A DNA stretch of 64,000 bases from a gamma proteobacterium HIMB30 (GTDB lineage: Bacteria; Pseudomonadota; Gammaproteobacteria; Pseudomonadales; Litorivicinaceae). This document shows, piece by piece, positions 36,574-44,465 of the stretch; position 1 is the first letter of the stretch, and each line of letters opens with the position of its first letter. A program made the position numbers and the translations under genes. The stretch spans positions 558,001-622,000 of the forward strand of contig AGIG01000028.1 of assembly GCA_000227525.2 (NCBI GenBank), written 5' to 3'. A model generated the notes under the pieces. The model was not told where the DNA came from and made no database searches. It saw only the letters and a program-made list of their open reading frames with translations.

Positions 36574-37615
36574 TTCAGAAACCAAGATTGAAATTAAACA
36601 CCTCTACAAGATCTTTGGCGATGATCCAGACACGATGCTTCAAAAGGTTCGTGATGGTGTTACCAAGGATGAATTGAACGACCAATACAACCATGTCCTC
36701 GGTTTAAGTGATATCAACCTGAAAATGCCGGCAAAGGGAATTCAGGTGGTGATGGGCTTGTCTGGCTCTGGTAAATCGACACTGATTCGTCATATCAATC
36801 GATTGATCGAGCCGACCACCGGTGAAGTATGGATTGATGGCGAGAATGTCCTTGAGATGAACGACAAAACGCTGAGGGAGTTTCGTCGCAACCGTGCATC
36901 GATGGTCTTTCAGAAATTCGCACTGCTTCCACACCGGACCGTTATGGAGAACACGATTTACGGTCTTGAGATCCAAGGCATGGGCGAGAAAGAGGCCGAG
37001 AAACAGGCAGCGTATTGGATTGATCGCGTTGGTCTTGCCGGTTACGAAGAAAATTATCCCGGCCAATTATCGGGCGGCATGCAACAACGAGTGGGTCTTG
37101 CCAGAGCACTCGCCACGGATGCCGATATTTTGCTGATGGATGAGGCATTCAGTGCATTAGATCCTTTGATTCGGACTGACATGCAGAATATTCTTTTGGA
37201 TCTGCAGCAAGAGCTTCACAAAACCATTGTCTTTATCACCCACGATCTGGAAGAGGCGCTTCGTATCGGAGATCAGATCGCGATCTTAAGAGACGGTGAG
37301 GTGATTCAGCAGGGCACGCCACAGCAAATTGTGCTGAGGCCAAAAGATGATTATATTGCCGACTTCACCAAAGATATTAACCGCGGCCGAGTGATTCAGT
37401 TGAAAACCATCATGAAGGCGCCGAACGACACAGCCGGCCCTGAGTTGTCAGGGGAAATGCTGGTCGAAGATGCGGCACAATTGGTGACAGAATCACCATC
37501 ATCTCAAGCACGCGTGACCAATGATGCAGGGGATGTGATTGGTGTGGTTGGTATTAACGATTTGATTCGCGCGATGGCCCGTCCGGATATCGAATCTCGA
37601 CTCGAAGAACTGTAA
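36566..37615 (+). CDS. Quaternary-amine ABC transporter ATP-binding protein (ProV family)
   Basis: 349 residues. The ProV-type N-terminus IEIKHLYKIFGDDPDTMLQ precedes Walker A GLSGSGKST, signature LSGGMQQRVGLARAL and Walker B ILLMDEAFSALDPL. The C-terminal part has a CBS-like segment (MLVEDAAQLVTESPSSQARV, then GDVIGVVGINDLIRAM), possibly ionic-strength sensing as in OpuA. I chose GTG 36566 with GGAGG upstream because the conserved region starts there; the longer open frame overlaps proW. Confidence 0.92.
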   Translation: MSNSETKIEIKHLYKIFGDDPDTMLQKVRDGVTKDELNDQYNHVLGLSDINLKMPAKGIQVVMGLSGSGKSTLIRHINRLIEPTTGEVWIDGENVLEMNDKTLREFRRNRASMVFQKFALLPHRTVMENTIYGLEIQGMGEKEAEKQAAYWIDRVGLAGYEENYPGQLSGGMQQRVGLARALATDADILLMDEAFSALDPLIRTDMQNILLDLQQELHKTIVFITHDLEEALRIGDQIAILRDGEVIQQGTPQQIVLRPKDDYIADFTKDINRGRVIQLKTIMKAPNDTAGPELSGEMLVEDAAQLVTESPSSQARVTNDAGDVIGVVGINDLIRAMARPDIESRLEEL

Positions 37616-37942
37616 ATGCCCAAAAATACTCGGCTCGTGTATTCAACCGAGTCGGGTCGTATCCGATCTGACTCAGATTCCGTGCATTCCGCTAACCTGG
37701 ATGACTCTGTATGCCGCGTGCGCAGAGAAACCAAGGGTCGCGGAGGCAAAGAGGCAACGGTCATCTGGGATGTGCCAGGTGGAGACGCTGAGTTGAAATC
37801 CTTAGGTAAAGCCATCAAACAACGTATCGGGACCGGAGGTTCCGTCAAGAACGGCCAGATCGTGATTCAGGGTGATCACGTTGAGACCATTCTTACTTTT
37901 CTCAAAGACAAAGGATTTCAGGCCAAAAAGGCAGGTGGATGA
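37616..37942 (+). CDS. yciH: YciH, SUI1/eIF1-like translation factor
   Basis: 108 residues. The C-terminal SUI1 domain is clear: GRGGKEATVIWDVPG, LGKAIKQRIGTGGSVKNGQI and IVIQGDHVETILTFLKDKGF. The N-terminal part is the usual short YciH leader. It may influence initiation fidelity, especially under stress. ATG 37616 directly follows the ATPase stop and its last bases overlap the next gene, so it may be co-transcribed with the transporter. Confidence 0.92.
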   Translation: MPKNTRLVYSTESGRIRSDSDSVHSANLDDSVCRVRRETKGRGGKEATVIWDVPGGDAELKSLGKAIKQRIGTGGSVKNGQIVIQGDHVETILTFLKDKGFQAKKAGG

Positions 37943-38433
37943 CAGTTTCTAAAGATTTGTTTAAACAAACTGTGGGTTCGTTTCCAACTGGCGTCACGGT
38001 CACCACAGCCTATGCTGCAGATGGCCAAGTGGTTGGAATGACAGCCAGCGCATTCAGCTCTGTATCGCTTGATCCGTTGTTGGTGCTGATGTGTCCCGCT
38101 AAAGACGCCGAATGTTATTCAGCATTAACTGAAGCTGACTATTTCAGCATCCATTTACTCGCCGGCGATCAAGGGCCGCTGGCTTGGCAGTTTGCGAAAT
38201 CGGACGTGGATAAGACCCAAGGGCTGTCGTTGGACAAAGGCCCGAATGGAAGTCCAAAAATACAAGGATGTCTTGCCTATTTGGAGTGTCGTCACCATGC
38301 ACTCTATGACGGAGGTGATCATGGCATTCTTGTTGGCGAAGTTAGGCATATCGAGCTCCCTGAGACAGACAGAGAGCCATTGGTTTACTGCAAGAGTACC
38401 TTGGGTCCTCTGCCTCGGATTGACGCTCAATAG
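37939..38433 (+). CDS. Flavin reductase-domain protein
   Basis: 164 residues. The flavin-reductase-like fold is shown by FPTGVTVTTAYAADGQVVGM, TASAFSSVSLDPLLVLMC and the late GDHGILVGEVRHIE. Such proteins use NAD(P)H to reduce FMN for a partner monooxygenase, or act as stand-alone flavoproteins. No monooxygenase is adjacent. It starts within yciH by four bases, and the next gene probably starts inside its 3' part. Confidence 0.87.
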   Translation: MTVSKDLFKQTVGSFPTGVTVTTAYAADGQVVGMTASAFSSVSLDPLLVLMCPAKDAECYSALTEADYFSIHLLAGDQGPLAWQFAKSDVDKTQGLSLDKGPNGSPKIQGCLAYLECRHHALYDGGDHGILVGEVRHIELPETDREPLVYCKSTLGPLPRIDAQ

Positions 38434-38926
38434 CGTTCTCTATCCAACGAATGCCAGAGCCTCAGGTCCTGATTGTGACCGGCTCGCTTCCATCGCAGCC
38501 GATCCCGATCACCAAGCCACTCCCGTGACTTATGCAGAAATCGATGGTTTAGGCGTGATTAGTGCGTGTCGTCAGGCGCTGTCACAAGATCCCGATAATG
38601 GGCGTTACTGGGTGCAACTTGGCCGTGGATTTCTGAAGCAAGAGCAAGGTGAGGCCATGCTTGATGCCTTTCAGAAAGCGCAATCGTTAGATTATCCGGT
38701 AGCCTGGTTTGCACTCGCAGTGGTCTATCACACAGGCAATGGAATCGTTGAGGCGGATTTGGAACGAGCAGAAACGCTTTACAAAGAAGCCTATCGGAGG
38801 GGCGTTGGTTATGCAGCCTTAGGTCTTGCACGCTTGTATGATGAATCTGGGTCCCCATTCTTTGATCAAGAGAAATCTGATCTCTGGCAGTCGCGTTTTG
38901 ACACGCTGATTGACCGGTTGGGGTAG
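38321..38926 (+). CDS. Exported TPR/Sel1-repeat protein
   Basis: 201 residues. After a hydrophobic signal-like stretch (VPWVLCLGLTLNSVLYPTNA, ending ARA) comes a region of helical repeats: GRYWVQLGRGFLKQEQGEAM and AWFALAVVYHTGNGIVEADL are Sel1-like. Function is unknown. The start is uncertain: ATG 38321 has an ideal GGAGGTGA but lies within the flavin reductase gene, giving a long N-region; no start codon is nearer the signal except TTG 38424. It runs into the next gene with 4 bases between them. Confidence 0.65.
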   Translation: MAFLLAKLGISSSLRQTESHWFTARVPWVLCLGLTLNSVLYPTNARASGPDCDRLASIAADPDHQATPVTYAEIDGLGVISACRQALSQDPDNGRYWVQLGRGFLKQEQGEAMLDAFQKAQSLDYPVAWFALAVVYHTGNGIVEADLERAETLYKEAYRRGVGYAALGLARLYDESGSPFFDQEKSDLWQSRFDTLIDRLG

Positions 38927-38930
38927 CACC

Positions 38931-39686
38931 ATGCGGAATACAATCTGGTTTTTGATCGTTGGTCTGAGCTCATCCAGTGTTGCCTTTGACGGACAACCGC
39001 TTCAGTACGAAATCGACTGGGGTCCTGTGACCTTGGCCGATGCAACTGTTGAATTATTGGATTCTGGCGATATTCGGAGCGTCTCGGCTGATATTTCATC
39101 GCGTGGCGTAGGCGCTTGGTTTTCTGACTTTCAGTCGACGCTTGAAATCATGCGAACTCGTGATGGAACGCAAATCCTCAATGGTGGCAGTACATGGGAT
39201 GATACGCTCAGCAATATCACGGTAATGTGGTTGCCTGATGAGTCGAAGCCCAGTGTGGATCTGTATCGATCAAAGCCCCGTGACTACGAATTGACACCGG
39301 TCCCCGAGACGTCCATCGCTGATACGGTTGATCCGTTTACACCGGTGTTTGAGATTGGTCGTCGCCTGGATGAAACGCAGCGCTGTGAAGGATCGTATCG
39401 CGTGTTTGATGGTGTTCGTCGTTACGATCTGCAGATCCAAGATGGTGGCCTGACGACTCTGACATCAGATGATGCTGCGGACTTTAATGGCCCTGCGCGC
39501 CGCTGTGATATCACGCTGACTCGCATTGGTGGATTTTCGACAAAGAAGGGGCTATTTAAATTTGGAGAGTCAGAAATCACGCGTACGCTCTATTTGGGGC
39601 AGATTCGAGGACATTGGTTGCCAGTGCGATTTGAGGTATCTGCACCGATCGGCTCTGCAGTGGCGCGCTTGGCCGTGAGTCACTAA
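38931..39686 (+). CDS. Exported protein resembling DUF3108
   Basis: 251 residues with an N-terminal signal peptide (MRNTIWFLIVGLSSSSVAF). The mature part is beta-rich: PLQYEIDWGPVTLADATVEL, a late CEGSYRVFDGVRRYDLQIQ, and a C-terminal FEVSAPIGSAVARL, matching the outline of DUF3108-type periplasmic proteins. Two cysteines (RCEGSY and RRCDIT) may pair. Function is unknown. ATG 38931 was chosen because it begins the signal peptide; the frame opens earlier. It converges on the YdcF-type gene with a 4-base overlap. Confidence 0.75.
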   Translation: MRNTIWFLIVGLSSSSVAFDGQPLQYEIDWGPVTLADATVELLDSGDIRSVSADISSRGVGAWFSDFQSTLEIMRTRDGTQILNGGSTWDDTLSNITVMWLPDESKPSVDLYRSKPRDYELTPVPETSIADTVDPFTPVFEIGRRLDETQRCEGSYRVFDGVRRYDLQIQDGGLTTLTSDDAADFNGPARRCDITLTRIGGFSTKKGLFKFGESEITRTLYLGQIRGHWLPVRFEVSAPIGSAVARLAVSH

Positions 39687-40447
39687 GGCTTTTGTGTCAA
39701 TCGATAGACAGTGATTCCGATCCATTCATGCATCAGGATTTTGAGTTGGCTGGCGCCCTTGGCGAGGTTCCAGCGGAAACCGCTATCTGAGTGATTTGAG
39801 CGAAAATCGGTTGGATAAGGCGTGATGTAGATTTGATGGTCGGAGAATATTTCAAATGCACGTGGCATGTGAAACGCCGAAGTGACTAAAAGCCAGGGAC
39901 CTGTCTCGGTGAAGGTTGTCAGCTCTTTGGTGTATCGCGCATTTTCGATGGTATTTCGTGACCTGTTTTCGAGAAGGATTCGCTCAGTTGACCCGATGGT
40001 TTCCTTAAAAAATCGCAAGGCCACGTCACTTTCCGACAATTTTCCACGAACCAAGCGGCCGGAAAAGCCTGTAAAAATCACTGGTGCATTTGGATACAAC
40101 CGCATGAGTCCGAGCGTTGCTGTCATGCGCTCGGCAGCATTACCCAGAGTGACATCATCGTGTGCTTCAGTCGTCAGTTCATCGATCGCTCCGCCCAGTA
40201 AGATGATTCCGGAAATTTGATCTGGAGCTGCCCGTTTGATCTGGGTTTCAAGATCGAACAGCAGCGTATTCCAAAGCGGTGTGACACCGAGAAGGACTGT
40301 CCATAGAAGTAGCATGGTGTTCGCCAGCCTCCGTAATCGACCGAGCCAATTGCAGAGTGCGGCGAGACCAACCAATACTGCGAGGATGTGCAGAGGATCG
40401 AGAAAAAATCCGATTAGCTTTGAGGCGATAAAATAAAAATCTGACAT
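39683..40447 (-). CDS. YdcF/ElyC-type DUF218 membrane protein
   Basis: 254 residues. Two N-terminal membrane segments (about residues 10-50) precede the DUF218 domain starting GIILLGGAIDE, with later ERILLENRSRNTIENARYT and WLLVTSAFHMPRAFEIF. ElyC and SanA of this family act in envelope and peptidoglycan homeostasis; the reaction is not known. ATG 40447 follows GAGGAT. Upstream is about 145 bp without genes. Confidence 0.88.
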   Translation of the reverse strand: MSDFYFIASKLIGFFLDPLHILAVLVGLAALCNWLGRLRRLANTMLLLWTVLLGVTPLWNTLLFDLETQIKRAAPDQISGIILLGGAIDELTTEAHDDVTLGNAAERMTATLGLMRLYPNAPVIFTGFSGRLVRGKLSESDVALRFFKETIGSTERILLENRSRNTIENARYTKELTTFTETGPWLLVTSAFHMPRAFEIFSDHQIYITPYPTDFRSNHSDSGFRWNLAKGASQLKILMHEWIGITVYRLTQKP

Positions 40448-40539
40448 GCAGTTGGCATCCTCGAGATCCACAGATAGCGGAGAAAACTCCGCTACTCAAG
40501 CAGACCACTGGTTGTGTTGCAAGAGTCTTACCCTATCAA

Positions 40540-40568
40540 TTGGTGTGTGGACTGGTCTGCAGTAGACT
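40540..40568 (+). promoter_or_regulatory. Weak candidate promoter before the two small genes
   Basis: TTGGTG and TAGACT are 17 bp apart, about 24 bp before ATG 40592. An 8-bp inverted repeat GCAGACCA/TGGTCTGC (40500-40507 and 40553-40560) surrounds the upstream part. Both matches are modest. Confidence 0.3.
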
Positions 40569-40591
40569 AAGGGAAACCGCAAGGAGTTGTA

Positions 40592-40810
40592 ATGTTTCAG
40601 TTTGGCGGACCGAATTGCAAAGTTTGTCGACTCATCAGAGTCTACCTCCTCGTCGCGATACCCGTCTTGATGATGATGTGGATTCGTCCGGATTTTCACA
40701 TTCCAGCTGGTGTAGATGGAAGGGCCGTAGTTGGCTATGCGTTTGGTTTGGGAGCGGTTGCCATGCTGATGTTTAAGTACTACACAGACATTTATAAGAA
40801 GAAAAAATGA
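40592..40810 (+). CDS. Small two-TM membrane protein of unknown function
   Basis: 72 residues. An AAGGAG site precedes ATG 40592 at normal spacing, so it is likely translated. The short N-terminus FGGPNCKVCR has a CxxC, followed by two hydrophobic segments (about 15-30 and 43-62) and a lysine-rich end (DIYKKKK). I know no function. Its end overlaps the next small gene by four bases (ATGA), so the two are coupled. Confidence 0.65.
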   Translation: MFQFGGPNCKVCRLIRVYLLVAIPVLMMMWIRPDFHIPAGVDGRAVVGYAFGLGAVAMLMFKYYTDIYKKKK

Positions 40811-41031
40811 GCGAATCGCCGAATTGTTGGAACTGTCGGTTTTTCAAAATCAGTTGGGATCCCAAATTCCCATATGAATGCCAGGCCATGGACTTTAAGA
40901 GTCTGGGATTGCCATGTGCACAGGTACTCAGCATTGATGGGCACGAATGCCAGTCGTTTTCCCGAAAAACGGATAAAAAGTCTCGGCAACGCGCCTCAGG
41001 TACTCATCGATCCACTGATCGTCTCGCGTGA
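40807..41031 (+). CDS. Small cysteine-rich cytosolic protein
   Basis: 74 residues. The N-terminal part has CWNCRFFKISWDPKFPYEC, then LPCAQV and HECQSF; five cysteines are placed as a likely metal-binding knuckle. Similar short proteins occur in Shewanella and Pseudomonas without known function, as I recall. The C-terminus is basic and polar. It starts inside the previous membrane-protein gene and abuts the convergent lipoprotein gene with no spare bases. Confidence 0.65.
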   Translation: MSESPNCWNCRFFKISWDPKFPYECQAMDFKSLGLPCAQVLSIDGHECQSFSRKTDKKSRQRASGTHRSTDRLA

Positions 41032-41538
41032 TCAATCTTTAATCAGCAAGATCGGCAAGTTGATATTTGATGGCTGTCGGCAAAAACTTGAGCCTTGAAG
41101 AATGTACATTGAGCACGCAAATCGACTGCCATGCCACGAATCTTCCTGTAACCAATAATTATTGACTTCCACGTTCGGAAACACATTTGGATTCAGCGCC
41201 GGATTATCGCAATCTTCTTCGAGGATTCTTTCGAATTCCTTGCGTTTGGGTAGCCGCCATCGTTGACCGGATTTGTCCGAAAACTCTCGGATGTACCCAT
41301 CGGCCTGAGCTCGTGTGACACGGACAGGCTCGCCAATGCACTTTTTACCACGGAATGATTGTCCTGCAGCGCAGCGATACCACACCGTGCCGGAGATGTG
41401 CTGGGCGATCCCTTTCTCTCCATCAACGACAAATTGTCCGTAGTCTTGGGGAGAGGTGACATCACCACAATACGGTTGGCCGATTTCCCGATCGCAGCCG
41501 ACTAACATGAGAGCGATTGCGAGAAGACATACCCTCAT
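41032..41538 (-). CDS. DUF1566-like lipoprotein
   Basis: 168 residues. A signal peptide ends in the lipobox ALMLVGC. The mature part has DUF1566-like features (W-R-L-P-x-x-x-E-F in RWRLPKRKEFERIL, later NYWLQEDSW) and several cysteines (YCGD, RCAAG, KKCIG, DCDN, ACSM, FCRQ) that may form disulfides. Function is unknown; such proteins are often surface or periplasmic. ATG 41538 starts the signal peptide; the frame opens at 41562. Upstream lies the pomA promoter region. Confidence 0.72.
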   Translation of the reverse strand: MRVCLLAIALMLVGCDREIGQPYCGDVTSPQDYGQFVVDGEKGIAQHISGTVWYRCAAGQSFRGKKCIGEPVRVTRAQADGYIREFSDKSGQRWRLPKRKEFERILEEDCDNPALNPNVFPNVEVNNYWLQEDSWHGSRFACSMYILQGSSFCRQPSNINLPILLIKD

Positions 41539-41624
41539 TTGAATTGCTCCATACAGTGTCATTGTGTGTTTTCAATTTAAGCTATTTAATGTATCGGTAT
41601 AAAGCATAAAACTTTTATTTCGCT

Positions 41625-41650
41625 TAAAATTTTTGGGGTATTGCCGATAT
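41625..41650 (+). promoter_or_regulatory. Candidate sigma-28 (FliA) promoter of pomA
   Basis: TAAA at 41625-41628, then 14 bases, then GCCGATAT at 41643-41650, close to the FliA consensus TAAA-N15-GCCGATAA (seven of eight in the -10, spacer short by one). It lies about 48 bp before pomA, in a 159-bp gene-free stretch. Confidence 0.65.
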
Positions 41651-41697
41651 ACGGGAGTACGTTGTGGGTTTAACGTCCTGTCCAAAGGGGATTATTC

Positions 41698-42456
41698 ATG
41701 GATATCGCAAGTGTAGTTGGCCTGATTGGTGCCTTGGTACTCATTGTTATGGCGATGGGCGATCCGGGTCCTTTCGTCGATACAGCTTCGATTTTGATCG
41801 TATTCGGTGGTTCGATTATGGCCACATTATATCGCTCGACACTCCCTGAATTCCTCGGATTTACCAAAGTCATGGGTAAGGCGTTTGGCGGTTACCCAGA
41901 TAAGCCCGATGATTTGATTGTGCAATTGGCGGAGTTGGCGACGATCGCCCGAAAGGACGGCATGATTGCGCTTGAAGGACAGGAAATTAAAAACAAGTTC
42001 CTCGCCAAAGGTATCGCAATGCTGGTTGATGGAACTGACGGAAAGCTGATCCGAACATCGTTGGAACGCGAGAATGATCAAATGAAAGCGCGTCACGGTG
42101 CGGGGGCTGGATTTTTTGAAGCCTGGGCGGAAATTGCACCAGCTATGGGAATGATCGGAACGCTTGTGGGATTGGTATTGATGCTTGGAAACATGTCAGA
42201 TCCAAAGGCGATCGGTCCCGCGATGGCGGTTGCCTTGTTGACGACTCTCTACGGAGCGTTGCTTGCAAACGTGATTCTGATTCCGTGTGCCATGAAACTG
42301 AAGACCAAGTCATCGATGGAGTCGTTGAATAACGAACTGATTATCGAAGGTGTGATGTTTATCAATGACGGCGGTAACCCACGCATTATGGGCGACATGC
42401 TCGGATCGTTCTTGGATTCGAAAGCACGTGAACGTGCTGTTGCAGCGCTCGGATAG
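41698..42456 (+). CDS. pomA: Flagellar stator subunit PomA (MotA family, Na+-type)
   Basis: 252 residues. Four hydrophobic segments are visible, with the large cytoplasmic loop between segments 2 and 3 carrying the charged torque residues (region around ARKDGMIALEGQE and LERENDQMKARH). The last two segments include PAMGMIGTLVGLVLMLGNM and MAVALLTTLYGALLANV. Length and sequence fit PomA better than enteric MotA (about 295). It forms the five-subunit ring around two PomB. PomB follows 19 bases later. Confidence 0.93.
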   Translation: MDIASVVGLIGALVLIVMAMGDPGPFVDTASILIVFGGSIMATLYRSTLPEFLGFTKVMGKAFGGYPDKPDDLIVQLAELATIARKDGMIALEGQEIKNKFLAKGIAMLVDGTDGKLIRTSLERENDQMKARHGAGAGFFEAWAEIAPAMGMIGTLVGLVLMLGNMSDPKAIGPAMAVALLTTLYGALLANVILIPCAMKLKTKSSMESLNNELIIEGVMFINDGGNPRIMGDMLGSFLDSKARERAVAALG

Positions 42457-42475
42457 GTAGTAAGGCGGCGAAATC

Positions 42476-43705
42476 ATGGCTGATGATGACGAACTACTCG
42501 ACGACGAAGCCGGCGAAGCGTCCGAGGGCGGTGGCTCCGAAGCACCTCTAATCGAGGAAGAGCCACCCGTTAAATGTGAAGAGTGTGCCCCCTGTAAAGG
42601 TGGTGCACCCGCGTGGATGGCGACCTTCGCCGATATGGCCACGCTGCTGATGGCATTCTTCGTATTGATTCTCTCATTTGCTGAAATGAATGTACCGAAA
42701 TACAAGCAAATTACGGGATCCTTAAAGTCTGCCTTTGGTGTCCAGCGATTAATTCCAATTGTGGAGCCTCCCAAGGCCCAGAGTATTATCGCAAGGGAAT
42801 TCTCTCCTGCTGTTGCAAAGCCAACGCCACAACAGACTGTCAAGCAAGATACGACAGATGCAATGAAGCGTGAGGTCGAGCCACAGACCGAAAATAAGAC
42901 TGAAGACTTCAAGAATAATGAAGATTTTCAAGCGATCGAGAAAATCCTCGCGCAAGAAATTGCAGAGGGTCAGGTCGAAGTGAAAGTCGAAGACGAGAAG
43001 ATTGTCGTTGAGCTCGTGTCTCCTGCCAGTTCTGGCGCTGAGGGTGAAGTCGACAATGGATCGAAAGAATCCGGGATTATCGATCAAAAGACGGTTGAGA
43101 TGTTTGCTAAAGTTGCTGAAGCGCAATCACAAATTGAAAGCGAAATCGTTGTCAAAGACACCACTGCTGATCAGGCAAAATCGGGTGAACGAGAGGGTGA
43201 CGTCGCAGATTCAGGGTCTGTTGGTGAAGCCACTGGTGGCCCTGGTGAGAAGCAAAACGTGGATGAACAGTTGGCCCGGATCCGTATGGAGCTGTCTGAA
43301 GACATTGAGAAGGGGTTGGCTGAGGTCGAACGTGAAGGCGATAAGATTATTGTGCGGCTTGCCGAACAGGGATCTTTCCGATCAGGTTTCGCTGATATTC
43401 AGCCAGGGTTCGAGCCCTTGTTGAATCGAGTCGGTAATGCATTGAGTTCCACAGAAGGGCCGGTGACGGTCGAGGGGCACACAGACAACGTGCCGATCGC
43501 GTTCAGTGACCGTTTCCAATCCAATTGGGATTTATCAGCAGCACGGTCTGCAGCCGTTGCCGATTATCTGCTCGGAAATACTGAGATTCAGCAGGGTCGA
43601 TTAACTGTTGCTGGGTATGCCGATACCAAACCACTGGAGTCGAACGAAACTGCTGAGGGGCGCGCGAAGAATCGTCGAATAGAGATTATCGTGAATGGTG
43701 GCTAG
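42476..43705 (+). CDS. pomB: Flagellar stator subunit PomB with an internal repeat
   Basis: 409 residues, about 90 more than usual PomB. An acidic cytoplasmic N-terminus with CEECAPC precedes the membrane segment ATFADMATLLMAFFVLILSF, with the ion-binding Asp at about 53. The C-terminal OmpA-like peptidoglycan-binding domain has TVEGHTDNVP and NWDLSAARSAAVADYL. Between them a segment is present twice: about 154-227 (EIAEGQVEVKVEDEKIVVEL) and about 266-331 (DIEKGLAEVEREGDKIIVRL), each followed by a similar helix. The second copy is the normal one. Sel1 starts in its last codons. Confidence 0.92.
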   Translation: MADDDELLDDEAGEASEGGGSEAPLIEEEPPVKCEECAPCKGGAPAWMATFADMATLLMAFFVLILSFAEMNVPKYKQITGSLKSAFGVQRLIPIVEPPKAQSIIAREFSPAVAKPTPQQTVKQDTTDAMKREVEPQTENKTEDFKNNEDFQAIEKILAQEIAEGQVEVKVEDEKIVVELVSPASSGAEGEVDNGSKESGIIDQKTVEMFAKVAEAQSQIESEIVVKDTTADQAKSGEREGDVADSGSVGEATGGPGEKQNVDEQLARIRMELSEDIEKGLAEVEREGDKIIVRLAEQGSFRSGFADIQPGFEPLLNRVGNALSSTEGPVTVEGHTDNVPIAFSDRFQSNWDLSAARSAAVADYLLGNTEIQQGRLTVAGYADTKPLESNETAEGRAKNRRIEIIVNGG

Positions 43706-44396
43706 GGCTTTCATCGGTGTCTTACTCAGTTTAATCAGCTCATGGTCGTTTGCCGAAGTCGATCGCGGTGTTGATGCGTATGAACAAAACAAGCACTCAG
43801 TGGCATTACGCTATTGGATTCCTCTAGCGCGCGATGGAAACGCGCTGGCGCAAAATAATCTTGGCGTCATGTATCAGCGGGGGCTTGGTGTTGCACAAAA
43901 TTTTCAAAAAGCACTCTCCTGGTTTGAAAAAGCGGCTGCACAAAATCTAGCTGAAGCCAATGTAAACCTCGGCTTATTGTATTTTGACGGGCTCGGTGTC
44001 ACACAGGACCATCAGAAAGCATTTCGCCTGTTTTCGATTGCCGCGCGCGACAAGCTTCCTGAGGCTCATCACATGTTAGGTCTTCAGCTCTATGAAGGAA
44101 TCGGTGTTCCGACTGACCTTCAAGAAGCGCTTCAGCATTTCAAAGACGCTGCGGTGCTCGGATATCCGGAGTCACAGTACATGCTTGCCTTTCTCTATCA
44201 ATCTGGCGATTTAGGTGAAGTGCGTGCTGATCTGGCGTATGTTTGGTCGAAAATCGCGGCCGATTATTACAATCTCGAAATCGCGCCTGATCTCAATTAT
44301 CTGACGACCCTATTACTCGATGACGATGAGCAGGCCGAACAAGCGTTAAAGGCTGATGCATGTTATTCCAGCAATTTTGGCGATTGTCCCTTCTAA
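43695..44396 (+). CDS. Exported Sel1-repeat protein linked to the stator genes
   Basis: 233 residues. The signal peptide (ARAFIGVLLSLISSWSFAE) is followed by about four Sel1 repeats, e.g. AQNNLGVMYQRGLGVAQNFQ and ANVNLGLLYFDGLGVTQDHQ and HHMLGLQLYEGIGVPTDLQ. Sel1 proteins act as periplasmic scaffolds. ATG 43695 overlaps the pomB stop by 11 bases, so it is translated with the stator and may serve motor assembly in the periplasm (inference). The mature end has CYSSNFGDCPF, likely a disulfide. Confidence 0.85.
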   Translation: MVARAFIGVLLSLISSWSFAEVDRGVDAYEQNKHSVALRYWIPLARDGNALAQNNLGVMYQRGLGVAQNFQKALSWFEKAAAQNLAEANVNLGLLYFDGLGVTQDHQKAFRLFSIAARDKLPEAHHMLGLQLYEGIGVPTDLQEALQHFKDAAVLGYPESQYMLAFLYQSGDLGEVRADLAYVWSKIAADYYNLEIAPDLNYLTTLLLDDDEQAEQALKADACYSSNFGDCPF

Positions 44397-44400
44397 AACC

Positions 44401-44427
44401 TAAAGAGTTTCTGAGTTCGCCCGATAG
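44401..44427 (+). promoter_or_regulatory. Candidate sigma-28 (FliA) promoter of fliS
   Basis: TAAA at 44401, exactly 15 bases, then CCCGATAG at 44420-44427, six of eight matches to the FliA -10 GCCGATAA. It is about 39 bp before the fliS start. Late flagellar genes such as fliS are often FliA-dependent. Confidence 0.5.
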
Positions 44428-44465
44428 TTAATGTATCGCACATGACAACAATCGAGGATGAACTG

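Noticed and set aside
42600-42640. GCCGATA in pomB as a sigma-28 promoter
   Set aside because: It is inside the conserved membrane-segment codons (FADMATL) and no TAAA is correctly spaced.
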